Assembly (NCBI RefSeq): GCF_947259025.1
Contig: NZ_CAMYKO010000004.1
Coordinates: 124,001-188,000 of the forward strand
Source of the DNA: an uncultured Methylophaga sp.
GTDB lineage: Bacteria > Pseudomonadota > Gammaproteobacteria > Nitrosococcales > Methylophagaceae
Direction: 5' to 3'
Length of the DNA: 64,000 bases
The position numbers were made by a program, and so were the translations under genes. Position 1 is the stretch's first letter, and each line of letters opens with the position of its first letter. Shown here piece after piece: positions 39,595 to 49,601 of this stretch. Below the pieces are notes generated by a model. It worked only from the letters and a program-made list of their open reading frames with translations. It made no database searches and was not told where the DNA came from.

Positions 39595-40645
39595 TATCGG
39601 TTAATCCGTCCAGGGCCATACCGATGACCTGGCGGCCCCGGAACAGCACCAGCTCCTGCCACTGCTTGTCCTGCGGGCAGAAAAAGTCCTGCATGGCATG
39701 CTTGATATCCAGTGTGTTGTCATCAGACCAGTCTACCTTGCCCGATTGCTGCAGCTTTTGATCCTCTGATAAGACCTGCAGCATTTGCTGGTTGCCATAG
39801 GTGCCAAACTCCAGTGTCAGGTAGCAGACATGCTCGCCCTGGCTGTGCCAGAAATAGTCATGCAGGCCCAGCTTGGTGCCCGAGCTTGAGTTGCCCAGTG
39901 AGGGTTCCGTGACCGTGGCACCGAACAAATCCACCGCATAATCATGCGCCTTGCTGTCGACCGGATGATCACAGATCAGCTCACCATAGCCGTAGGGGCC
40001 GAGACCGCTGTGAATATCGAGCACAATGATTTGTTTGCGCCTAACCGGTTTGATTTCGGCGACCAGTTCTTCGATCACCTGGCGCGACCAGCTCGCCTGT
40101 TTGCCGCCGTAATAAGGCATCTCCGGCTTTTCGTATTGCCCCTCCGACAAAAGGTCAAACTGCTCACGATCCCGGGCAATGCTGGCAATATCGGTTTTAC
40201 CCTGCGCCAGTTGATCCCAGATCGCAGTGGCACCGGACTTCGGTAGCTTGGCATTGAAATCAACAAAGTTACGGTTAACGTCAATGCCTTCGTCATCGTT
40301 GCGACTGGCCCAGGCAAAGCCCCAGGGGTTGAGCGCATGAACCAACACGACACCGACATCGGCGGGTAAACGGCGATAACGGCTGAGAAAGTCCGACTGA
40401 ATAGCGGAGCCGGCCCCGCCCTCAACACCGTGCACACCGGACACCACTACCAGCACCTTATCCGCCTTATGATTGCCGGCCCAGGCAATATCGCAGAACA
40501 GTTTTTCATTTTTGGGGCCTTTCATCGTGTGTGGCAGATGGCTGAACTTTTCGACAATTGAACTGGTTTCGGCATGGCTGACGAACTGATCACGGGCATC
40601 CGCATAGCGCTGCGAAAAAACACTCAAAACGGCTTCTGCAAACAT
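39566..40645 (-). CDS. DUF2817/M14-type zinc hydrolase (carboxypeptidase or deacylase-like)
   Basis: 359-aa cytosolic hydrolase of the M14/aspartoacylase superfamily. Zinc ligands are visible as His and Glu in 'SGVHGVEGGAG' and His in 'VLDIHSGLGPYG'; 'NPWGFAWASRNDDEGIDVNRN' is a typical substrate-binding stretch. I moved the start 21 codons in to ATG 40645, which has GGAGG 10 bp upstream. It overlaps the GNAT/C39 gene and is divergent from the rimK-like gene, 146 bp away. It probably removes an amino acid or acyl group from the product of the ligase. Confidence 0.85.
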   Translation of the reverse strand: MFAEAVLSVFSQRYADARDQFVSHAETSSIVEKFSHLPHTMKGPKNEKLFCDIAWAGNHKADKVLVVVSGVHGVEGGAGSAIQSDFLSRYRRLPADVGVVLVHALNPWGFAWASRNDDEGIDVNRNFVDFNAKLPKSGATAIWDQLAQGKTDIASIARDREQFDLLSEGQYEKPEMPYYGGKQASWSRQVIEELVAEIKPVRRKQIIVLDIHSGLGPYGYGELICDHPVDSKAHDYAVDLFGATVTEPSLGNSSSGTKLGLHDYFWHSQGEHVCYLTLEFGTYGNQQMLQVLSEDQKLQQSGKVDWSDDNTLDIKHAMQDFFCPQDKQWQELVLFRGRQVIGMALDGLTDNANVHHNSR

Positions 40646-40791
40646 GGCAAAAGGGCCTCCAGCATGGGTCGATATAAAAAGATAAACAGACACACAATGC
40701 TGACGCAAAAATTTTTGTACCCTGTCAGGTGATTAGTCGTATTATTCGATTTTTTAGCGCCTGATCAGGCCACACTGCGGAACTGCATAGA

Positions 40792-42270
40792 ATGACTAAG
40801 CATTTGATTGTTGTTGAAAATATTGAAGACTGGCGGCCTTATTTTCCCAGCGAACAGGTGGTTGCAGTTGATGACTATTTGCAACAGCTATTGCCGCAGA
40901 CTGACGGTCGTGCGCAAATTATCAACCTGTGCCGCAGCCTGGATTATCTGAGCCGCGGCTATTATTGCTCAATGGTTGCCGAAGCCCGCGGCCACCGCGT
41001 GCTGCCGGCATTGAAAACGATTAATGATTTGTCGCGTAAAAGCCTGTACAGCTACGACCTGTCGGACTTGTCCCAGCAACTCAGTAAACTGATCGCTGCC
41101 AGCCCACAGCAACAAAGCCTGCTGCTCAAAATCTATTTTGGCCAGAGCCCGGACACCTCGCTACAAAAACTGGCAAGACAGGTGTTTGAACAATTCCCCT
41201 GCCCGATTATCGAAGTTGAATTCAGTTTCAGTGATCACTGGCAAATCAGACAGATTCGAGCCGCGGCGCTCAACAAGCTGAATGAAGCTGAGCAGGACTT
41301 TTTCGCCCAGGCACTGGATAATTTCCGCCACCGCTTATGGCGTAAACCCGCCAAACGCCGGCAGTTTCGTTTTGATATGGCGATCCTGCATAACCCGGAT
41401 GAAGCGATGCCGCCCAGTAACCCGGCCGCTTTAAAGAAACTGATCCGCAGTGGCCGCCGTCTGGGAATTGATGTCGAGCTGATCACACCGAAAGACTATA
41501 TTCGTCTGGCGGAATATGACGCCCTGTTTATCCGTGAGACCACCGCGCCGCACAATCACACTTATAAATTTGCCCGCCGCGCTGAGAAAGAGGGGCTGGT
41601 TGTGGTCGATGATCCGACCTCCATCATTCGCTGCACCAACAAGATTTACCTGAAAGAACTGCTGTCGGCCAATGATCTGCCGATGCCCGAGTCTCACCTT
41701 TTATATCGCAATGACGAGGCCGGACTGAATGCGTTGTGTGCGACGGCAAACTTTCCGCTGGTCATGAAAATCCCCGACGGCGCCTTTTCACGGGGTGTCA
41801 TCAAGGTCAAAACTGCCGAGGAATTACGCCGTGAAGCAACCGCCTTCTTCCAGCAGTCCGCCATTATTCTGTTGCAGGAATTTATGTACACCGACTACGA
41901 CTGGCGTATTGGCATTTTCAATCACAAACCCATCTATGCCTGCCAATACTTTATGAGCAAAGGCCACTGGCAGATCTATAACCACAACAGTAAAAAAGGC
42001 ACTGACAGCGGCAAATCAACGGCTTTGCCGATCAGTGAAGTACCGGAAAAAGTGCTGCGCATTGCCAGCAAAGCTGCCCGGCTTATCGGTGATGGGCTGT
42101 ATGGAATTGATATCAAACAAAGCGGTTCGCGCACCGTCATTATTGAGATCAACGATAACCCCAGTATCGACAGCGGGGTGGAAGATGAATATCTCGGCGT
42201 CGCGCTGTATGACGATATTATGCGCGAGTTTTTACGGCGGCTGGAGCTGAAAAAAACGGCGGGGCGGTAG
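40792..42270 (+). CDS. RimK-like ATP-grasp ligase with N-terminal RLAN-type domain
   Basis: 492-aa amide-bond-forming enzyme. The C-terminal ATP-grasp of the RimK group runs from about residue 270. It contains 'TNKIYLKELLSANDLPMPES', 'PLVMKIPDGAFSRGV' and the Mg/ATP residues in 'VIIEINDNPSID'. The N-terminal ~200 residues begin 'MTKHLIVVENIEDWRPYFP' and look like the RimK-associated N-terminal domain that occurs only beside such ligases. RimK itself adds glutamates to ribosomal protein S6, but this longer form belongs to a different branch. Divergent partner of the M14 and GNAT/C39 genes. Confidence 0.88.
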   Translation: MTKHLIVVENIEDWRPYFPSEQVVAVDDYLQQLLPQTDGRAQIINLCRSLDYLSRGYYCSMVAEARGHRVLPALKTINDLSRKSLYSYDLSDLSQQLSKLIAASPQQQSLLLKIYFGQSPDTSLQKLARQVFEQFPCPIIEVEFSFSDHWQIRQIRAAALNKLNEAEQDFFAQALDNFRHRLWRKPAKRRQFRFDMAILHNPDEAMPPSNPAALKKLIRSGRRLGIDVELITPKDYIRLAEYDALFIRETTAPHNHTYKFARRAEKEGLVVVDDPTSIIRCTNKIYLKELLSANDLPMPESHLLYRNDEAGLNALCATANFPLVMKIPDGAFSRGVIKVKTAEELRREATAFFQQSAIILLQEFMYTDYDWRIGIFNHKPIYACQYFMSKGHWQIYNHNSKKGTDSGKSTALPISEVPEKVLRIASKAARLIGDGLYGIDIKQSGSRTVIIEINDNPSIDSGVEDEYLGVALYDDIMREFLRRLELKKTAGR

Positions 42271-42300
42271 TTTGTGCTCCGGTTTCTGTTATCCCGGTGG

Positions 42301-42750
42301 GGACTGGATTGCCGCGTCGCAAGCTCCTCGCAATTACAGGGGAAAAGTTGAGCCGCATAAGTGGGGTGTTGGCAAAGCGTTTTGGTTTATGCATCCACGG
42401 CTGGACTGGATTGCCACGGCGCAAAGCGCCTCGCAATGACAAGGAGAAAGCTGAGCCAATTAAGTGCGGGTTTTGGCAAAGCGTTTTGGTTTATGCATCC
42501 ATGGCCGGGCTGGATTGCCGCGTCGCAGGTGCCTCGCAATGACATAGAAGAAGCTGAGCCACTTAAGTGCAGGTTTTGGCAAAGCGTTTTGGTTTATGCA
42601 TCCACGGCCGTGCTGGATTGCCGCGTCGCAGGCTCCTCGCAATGACAAGGGAAAAGCTGGGCTGATTAAGTCTGGGTTATGGCAGACGTTGTTGGTTCAT
42701 GCATCCACAGCCGGGCTGGATTGCCGCGTCGCAGACACCTCGCAAAAACA
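42301..42750. repeat. Tandem array of ~103-bp imperfect repeats (four full units plus a partial)
   Basis: Units begin GGACTGGATTGCCGCGTCGC and contain CTCGCAATGACA, then GGTTTTGGCAAAGCG and TTTATGCATCCACGGC. The TGCATCC landmark occurs at 42390, 42494, 42597 and 42700, giving periods of 104, 103 and 103. The remnant after 42750 ends in 'GTCATCGCGAGGC', the inverted form of the same core. ORFs called here are repeat artefacts. It lies between the rimK-like gene and the end of the third receptor gene. Confidence 0.9.
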
Positions 42751-42867
42751 AGCTGTAAAACCCCGTCATCGCGAGGCTTTGCCGAAGCGATCCAGGCCCG
42801 GATTCAAATGCCCTGAGCCAGACTTGCATCAGCAAAACCCCACGCTAACGCGTATTCTCGTCAGCTA

Positions 42868-44934
42868 TCAGAAACGGTAACTGGCACCGACGTGTAGGTA
42901 ACGTTTCTCACCGACAAAGTAGCGATAGCCATCCGGATCCGAGTTGGTGTTGAAGTCAGCCCGTTCGGCATATTCGGTGTTGAACAGGTTCTTAATGCGG
43001 CCATAAACCGTGAAGTTACTGGTGACATCATGCGATGCACGCAGGTTAAAGACATCATGTCCCTCGTACTTCTTGTCATTGGCGTCATTCAGGTAATAAT
43101 CACTCATATGCACCCATTCCAGTTCGGCACGGGTTTGAGTTGAGATATTCCAGCCCAGGCGAATATTGCCGATGCGCTTGGGCGCAGTCACCAGATAATC
43201 ACCTTTTTCGATATCCGCATTGGGCTTGTCGAAGTCATATTCATGCTTGGCAAACGCCACGTTGGCGGCGATATCGAATGAGTCATTGAATGGGTAGAAC
43301 ATGCCCAGTTCCAGGCCGGTGTGCTCGGTTTTACCGTTGGGTACGTTCTGATCGCTGCTGTCAGTAAAGAAGTAATCACGCTTCTTCATATGATAGGCAG
43401 TGACTTCATATTGCAGCCCCTCACCCACTTTACGCAGCCCCACTTCAACGCTGTCGATTTCTTCGGAATCAGCAGTACCGGTTTGTGAAGGCCCGATCTG
43501 GGCACGGTACAAATCACTGGTTTGCGGTGCCCGCGTACCACGAGAATAGTTCACAAAGGCTGCGGTATCTTCGGTTAATTGCTGAACCAGACCCAGCTTG
43601 GGACTGAAGTTGCTGAAGGTATCGACATCGCTGTCCGGTCGCAGATAGCGCCCACTGTCTGGCAAAGTGCGGGAGTTCGTATTGTTGGTATAGTCATAAC
43701 GCGTGTATTCATAACGCAAGCCCGCAGTCATCCGAGTATTTTCAAGAATCTGCCACTCTGTATGAATGTAGGGCGCAATTACCGTGGCATCGACCTCGTA
43801 ATCGTAGTGTGTGCCTTGAACAAAATCGCTCACAAAGCCACTAGGGAAAACTACTGTTGGGTTAGCCTGCACCTCGGAAAGCTCACCCTCGGTGTACTCC
43901 AGATCAGTACCGACAATAATCTTATGCCCGCCGTCCAGGTCTTTGGTGAAGGAGGACAACAGCCCTACACTGCTGTGCTTGTTTTTCTCCAGCGGCTTAC
44001 CAGGCAGGAAGTGCATCAGGAATTCCATTTCGGTATGGCGCATATAAGGCGTCAGGGTAAACCGTGATGAATCACTGAGTTCACGGATCCACTCGGTCGA
44101 CAGTCGGTATGATTTGGCATCACGGTAGGCATCCGGATCAGGATTGGTGCGTGAGCGGCTTTCACTCTCGTAAGCCTTGAAACCGGTGATGTATGGTGTG
44201 GTTTCCTGGTTCAGGTTGGTGTAGCTGAACAGGGTTTTGAAGCTGTCGATATCGCCATAATAATCATGGCGCAGCGAGACTTTCTGCTGGTCGTAACCCG
44301 AGTCATTGGCATAACCGCCGTCGGTGGTGCCCAGCACATTCACCCGGTAGCCATGACGACCGACTGTATCACTGACAGAACCTTTAGCGGTGTAGAGGTC
44401 ATGAGGACCGACTGAGAGATCAATTTCCCGTTCCAGCTCCAGCGACGGTGCCCGACTCAATACGTTGATCAGACCATGCACAGCGTTGGAACCATAAAGC
44501 GCACTGCCGGGACCACGTACCACTTCAATGCCACCCGCTTGTTCATAGTTCACTTCAAACAGGCCATTGACGTTGGCAAAGCCCGCAGCACGCAATGGAA
44601 TACCATCTTCAAGAAACAGGAAGGAGCCGGCACCGGCACCGCCACTCAGAACCGGCGAGCGAATCGAGGTCAGGTGCTCCTGACCGTTACCGTGCTGTAC
44701 GTTGACACCGCTGATACGATTAACGACCTCAGTCACATGATCCGGTCTGACCAGATCAATTTCTTCCTGAGACACTTTACCGGTATTACCAGCCTGTTCC
44801 AGCAGTGGTGACTCTGCACGGGTGCCAGTCACGACCAGGTCATCCAGGGTTGCAGCTTCTTCCGCTGCCATTAGCTGTCCGCTGCCTGCCAGACTCAGCG
44901 CCACCATCAGCGTAATTTTGGATTGTTTAAACAT
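42868..44934 (-). CDS. TonB-dependent receptor (substrate unknown)
   Basis: 688-aa outer-membrane importer. Signal peptide ends at 'GQLMAAEEAA', followed by a TonB box-like 'LDDLVVTGTRAES'. The plug has 'SGVNVQHGNGQEHLTSIRSP' and 'GGIEVVRGPGSALYGSNAVHG', and the barrel ends in 'HVGASYRF'. It lacks an STN domain, and the plug is less siderophore-like than the other three receptors here, so heme, copper or another ligand is possible. Two ATGs in tandem; I chose 44934, spaced 5 bp from GGGAG. No Fur box seen upstream. Confidence 0.88.
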   Translation of the reverse strand: MFKQSKITLMVALSLAGSGQLMAAEEAATLDDLVVTGTRAESPLLEQAGNTGKVSQEEIDLVRPDHVTEVVNRISGVNVQHGNGQEHLTSIRSPVLSGGAGAGSFLFLEDGIPLRAAGFANVNGLFEVNYEQAGGIEVVRGPGSALYGSNAVHGLINVLSRAPSLELEREIDLSVGPHDLYTAKGSVSDTVGRHGYRVNVLGTTDGGYANDSGYDQQKVSLRHDYYGDIDSFKTLFSYTNLNQETTPYITGFKAYESESRSRTNPDPDAYRDAKSYRLSTEWIRELSDSSRFTLTPYMRHTEMEFLMHFLPGKPLEKNKHSSVGLLSSFTKDLDGGHKIIVGTDLEYTEGELSEVQANPTVVFPSGFVSDFVQGTHYDYEVDATVIAPYIHTEWQILENTRMTAGLRYEYTRYDYTNNTNSRTLPDSGRYLRPDSDVDTFSNFSPKLGLVQQLTEDTAAFVNYSRGTRAPQTSDLYRAQIGPSQTGTADSEEIDSVEVGLRKVGEGLQYEVTAYHMKKRDYFFTDSSDQNVPNGKTEHTGLELGMFYPFNDSFDIAANVAFAKHEYDFDKPNADIEKGDYLVTAPKRIGNIRLGWNISTQTRAELEWVHMSDYYLNDANDKKYEGHDVFNLRASHDVTSNFTVYGRIKNLFNTEYAERADFNTNSDPDGYRYFVGEKRYLHVGASYRF

Positions 44935-45094
44935 CATCTCTCCCACTTTTATTTGTTAGTTTGCTTATTTTTGTGGCTATGCTCTCACAGCAGCTGGGCT
45001 ATCCGCATCAGGAAAATTCCTGATTTGTGTTGAAAACGCGTCGATAAATCCCCATTTACTGATCCAAATCAATTTCAGGTGTATAAGTCCGTTT

Positions 45095-46006
45095 ATGGAA
45101 TACAAAGACTATTACAAGATCCTCGGCGTCGCCCGCGATGCCTCGCAGGACGAGATAAAAAAAGCCTATCGCAAGCTGGCACGCAAGTATCATCCTGATG
45201 TCAGCAAAGAGGCAGATGCCGAGGATAAATTCAAAGAAGTCGGTGAAGCCTACGAAGTGCTGCGCGATGCACAAAAACGCGCCCAGTACGATCAGTTCGG
45301 CAGCAACTACCGTCATGGCCAGTCGTTCAACCCGCCTCCAGGCTGGGATGAGAGCATGGGCGGTTTCGGCGGCGGCAATTTCAGCAGCTTCTTCGAAAAC
45401 CTGTTCGGCGGTATGGGTGGCATGGGTGGTGCTGCCGGTGGTGGCATGGGTGATAACTTCTTTGCCAAGGGCGAAGACGTTAACGCCAAAATCACGATTT
45501 CTCTGGAAGATGCCTATCATGGTGCGACCAAAGCGATACGCCGCCCCGCCGGCGCCAGTCAGGGCGGCACGATTAACGTTAAAGTCCCGGCCGGCATCAG
45601 TTCGGGTAAGAAAATTCGGCTGGGAGGTCAGGGTAAAGCCGGTGCCGGTGGCAAGTCCGGCGATTTATTCATCGAAGTGAATATTGCACCACACAAACTC
45701 TACCGGCTGGATGATAAGGATATTTATCTGGATTTACCCATTGCTCCCTGGGAAGCGGCACTGGGTGCTAAAGTCACGGTGCCGACCCTGGCCGGAAAAA
45801 TCAGCCTGACCATCCCGGCCGGTGCCCGCAGTGGTCAGAAGATGCGCCTGAAAGGCCGCGGTCTGCCGGGCAAAGAACCCGGCGATGAATTTGTGGTCTT
45901 GCAAATCATGACCCCGGCCGCCGACAGCGACAAAGCCAAACAGCTTTATCAGCAAATGGCTGAAGAAATGCCGTTCAACCCACGCGAGGCACTGGAAAAA
46001 GTCTGA
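45095..46006 (+). CDS. cbpA: CbpA-like DnaJ-family co-chaperone
   Basis: 303-aa J-domain protein. The J domain (residues 1-70) has the DnaK-stimulating HPD motif in 'KYHPDVSK'. A Gly/Phe/Met-rich linker of about 60 residues follows, then the two C-terminal substrate-binding domains. The DnaJ zinc finger is absent, which separates CbpA from DnaJ. No strong ribosome site is seen. A serine protease gene follows 14 bp downstream; the CbpM regulator often paired with CbpA is not here. Confidence 0.92.
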   Translation: MEYKDYYKILGVARDASQDEIKKAYRKLARKYHPDVSKEADAEDKFKEVGEAYEVLRDAQKRAQYDQFGSNYRHGQSFNPPPGWDESMGGFGGGNFSSFFENLFGGMGGMGGAAGGGMGDNFFAKGEDVNAKITISLEDAYHGATKAIRRPAGASQGGTINVKVPAGISSGKKIRLGGQGKAGAGGKSGDLFIEVNIAPHKLYRLDDKDIYLDLPIAPWEAALGAKVTVPTLAGKISLTIPAGARSGQKMRLKGRGLPGKEPGDEFVVLQIMTPAADSDKAKQLYQQMAEEMPFNPREALEKV

Positions 46007-46020
46007 CACTGGAGGTTTTG

Positions 46021-47397
46021 ATGAAACGTAATATCAAATCATGGCTGGTCTGGCTGGCCGGGCTCACCTTGCTGGCTCAGGTTGCCTCAGCGGCGCTGCC
46101 GCTGAACTGGTTTTCAGAACAGGGTGAAATGCCAACGCTGGCGCCGATGCTGGATCGCAGTAAACCGGCAGTGGTCAACATTGCCACCCGCAGCCAAGTC
46201 CGCAGGCAGGACAACCCGCTTCTCAACGATCCGTTTTTCCGTCACTTTTTTGATCTGCCCGAGCAGCCCCGGGTCAGGCCCCAGCAAAGTCTGGGTTCTG
46301 GCGTCATTATCGATGCCCGGGAAGGGCTGGTGATCACCAATAATCACGTCATTCGCGGTGCGGATGAAATCAGTGTGTCGCTCAATGACGGCCGAAACTT
46401 TCAGGCTGAGATCGTCGGCAGTGATCCGGCCACCGATGTCGCCTTGATTAAAATCCCTGCTGAAAATCTGTCTGCTCTGCCACTGGCTGATTCGGAATCA
46501 CTGCGGGTGGGTGATTTTGTGGTCGCTATCGGCAACCCCTTTGGCTTAGGTCAGACCGTGACTTCGGGCATTGTCAGCGCCCTGGGTCGCAGCGGACTGG
46601 GTATTGAAGGGTATGAGAACTTCATTCAGACCGATGCCTCCATCAACCCCGGCAACTCAGGGGGTGCGCTGGTGAACCTGCGCGGTGAACTGGTCGGCGT
46701 CAATACCGCGATTTTCTCCCCCGGTCGCAACCCGGGTAATGTCGGTATCGGCTTTGCTATCCCCAGCAATCTCGTCAAACAAATCAGTGACCAACTGCTC
46801 GAATTTGGTGAGGTGCGCCGGGCCTATCTGGGCGTACAAATGCAGGACATCACCCCGGAACTGGCCAACGCCTTTGGTATCAATGTTCAGGAAGGTGCGG
46901 TAGTCACCCATGTGGTGCCCAACTCGGCGGCTGATGAGGCCGGCATCAAAGTCGGTGATGTCATTACTTCTGTTGATGGTGCCCGCCTCGCCAATGCTGA
47001 TAGTCTGCGTAATACCATCGGTCTGATGGTGGTCGGTCAGGAGGTTGAGCTGGATATTATCCGTAACGGCAAAAAGCAAACCCTCAACGCCCAGGTCAAA
47101 CAGACCCGTCAGACTTCACCTAATGGCGCGGTGCATCCCAAGCTGTCCGGTGCTACTTTTGGTGATATCGAAGAGGACTCGCCTTACTTTGGCAAGGTCG
47201 AGGGCGTGATGCTGTATTCAGTCAAACGCGGCAGTCCGGCCTGGAATGCAGGCCTGCGCAGTGAAGATGTGATTACCTCCGTCAACCGCCAGCCGGTCGA
47301 TAGCTTGGAAAGCTTCAAACCACTGGTGTATAACGCCGATCAGCTACTGCTTAATATCGTTCGTGGTCGTCGTGCCATGTTCTTGCTGCTGAAATAA
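46021..47397 (+). CDS. DegP/DegQ-type periplasmic serine endoprotease (Do family)
   Basis: 458-aa exported protease and quality-control factor. A signal peptide ends near 'QVASAALPL'. Trypsin-like domain with catalytic His in 'ITNNHVIRG', Asp in 'DPATDVALIKI' and Ser in 'GNSGGALVN'; two PDZ domains follow, beginning around residues 260 and 370. The track start is a TTG; ATG 46021 has GGAGG 5 bp upstream. It forms a likely operon with the J-protein gene, joining cytosolic and periplasmic protein folding control. Confidence 0.93.
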   Translation: MKRNIKSWLVWLAGLTLLAQVASAALPLNWFSEQGEMPTLAPMLDRSKPAVVNIATRSQVRRQDNPLLNDPFFRHFFDLPEQPRVRPQQSLGSGVIIDAREGLVITNNHVIRGADEISVSLNDGRNFQAEIVGSDPATDVALIKIPAENLSALPLADSESLRVGDFVVAIGNPFGLGQTVTSGIVSALGRSGLGIEGYENFIQTDASINPGNSGGALVNLRGELVGVNTAIFSPGRNPGNVGIGFAIPSNLVKQISDQLLEFGEVRRAYLGVQMQDITPELANAFGINVQEGAVVTHVVPNSAADEAGIKVGDVITSVDGARLANADSLRNTIGLMVVGQEVELDIIRNGKKQTLNAQVKQTRQTSPNGAVHPKLSGATFGDIEEDSPYFGKVEGVMLYSVKRGSPAWNAGLRSEDVITSVNRQPVDSLESFKPLVYNADQLLLNIVRGRRAMFLLLK

Positions 47398-47411
47398 GAT
47401 TTTAAGTGAAC

Positions 47412-47436
47412 ACACCCGCTCCGGCGGGTGTTTTTA
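47412..47436 (+). terminator. Rho-independent terminator after degP/Q-like gene
   Basis: ACACCCGC-tccg-GCGGGTGT followed by a T-run, 14 bp past the stop codon. Confidence 0.82.
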
Positions 47437-48027
47437 TTACAAGCCGCGCTCCAGATCCAGCCTCTGACTGTAAACAAACACCCCGTTGGAAAACAGCAGC
47501 CACTCGATCGTGATTTCATCCTCGTTGTGAATCACGACATCAGACAACACCTCGACATAACGGCTGCCACCGCGATTTCCACCCCAGCTTCGTCGCTCCC
47601 TTTCTTCGGCATTGGCACCCTGCTCACTGATTCTGAGTGAAGTCATACTGCCTTTATTCATCAGAAATACCCGGTCACCATCACTGATATAGCTGCTGTC
47701 GTATTCCTTATTCATCGAGATCAGCAACAAAGCCGTGTTGGAGTCGTGCAGCTCTGCCTCGACCTCAGCATAGCGCTGAATCGGTTCCGGTTGATCGCGG
47801 GAGCCTTCGCAGATCAACTCGGTCAGTTGACCGTCCCATTCTCCCTGCAGGTTCTCAAGCACTCTCAGTCCCGGTTCATCGCCGCCCACAGCAATTTTTT
47901 GCTCCCGGTCATCAAAGTAGCTTTCTCCCAGGCGCAGGTAAGCCGGTGAAGGCTCAAAACAATAAAAGGCCTGCACCGAAAAAGGCATCAGTAGAATCAG
48001 AAACATTAATGCTCGGCTTGTAGTCAC
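47437..48027 (-). CDS. Hypothetical exported protein
   Basis: 196 aa, not recognised. A signal peptide is clear ('LMFLILLMPFSVQAFYCFEP', cleavage after VQA). The mature protein has two Cys (near 'FYCFEP' and 'LICEGS') that could form a disulfide, and an overall beta-rich, acidic composition. The start is GTG, with GGAGG 6 bp upstream. It is convergent with the protease gene and separated from gdhA by a divergent 161-bp gap. Confidence 0.65.
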   Translation of the reverse strand: MTTSRALMFLILLMPFSVQAFYCFEPSPAYLRLGESYFDDREQKIAVGGDEPGLRVLENLQGEWDGQLTELICEGSRDQPEPIQRYAEVEAELHDSNTALLLISMNKEYDSSYISDGDRVFLMNKGSMTSLRISEQGANAEERERRSWGGNRGGSRYVEVLSDVVIHNEDEITIEWLLFSNGVFVYSQRLDLERGL

Positions 48028-48158
48028 AGTCCACCTCCGCTAAACGATTACTGCTATGACAGCTGGCGAGGGCCAATTGTTTGCCAGCTTGTTGCCACTG
48101 AGTGGTTGAGCTTATAAGCTGGTCGCACATGCCATCAAACCCAGCCCGGTCGCAATGA

Positions 48159-49535
<1,377 letters not shown>

Positions 49536-49565
49536 TCGGTCTGAGTACTTGCTTTCACATCCCAC

Positions 49566-49596
49566 AAAAAAGGCCCCGAAGTTCGGGGCCTTTTTT
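49566..49596. terminator. Bidirectional rho-independent terminator
   Basis: AAAAAAGGCCCCGAA-g-TTCGGGGCCTTTTTT is a near-perfect inverted repeat between the converging gdhA and receptor genes. Confidence 0.9.
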
Positions 49597-49601
49597 GATC
49601 A

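Noticed and set aside
42301-42750. CRISPR array
   Set aside because: The repeat unit is about 103 bp with no short repeat/unique-spacer alternation, and no cas genes are in the window.
42297-42880. Overlapping ORFs in the repeat array (81, 94 and 94 aa)
   Set aside because: Their translations repeat the same peptide because the DNA repeats; no ribosome site and no independent support.
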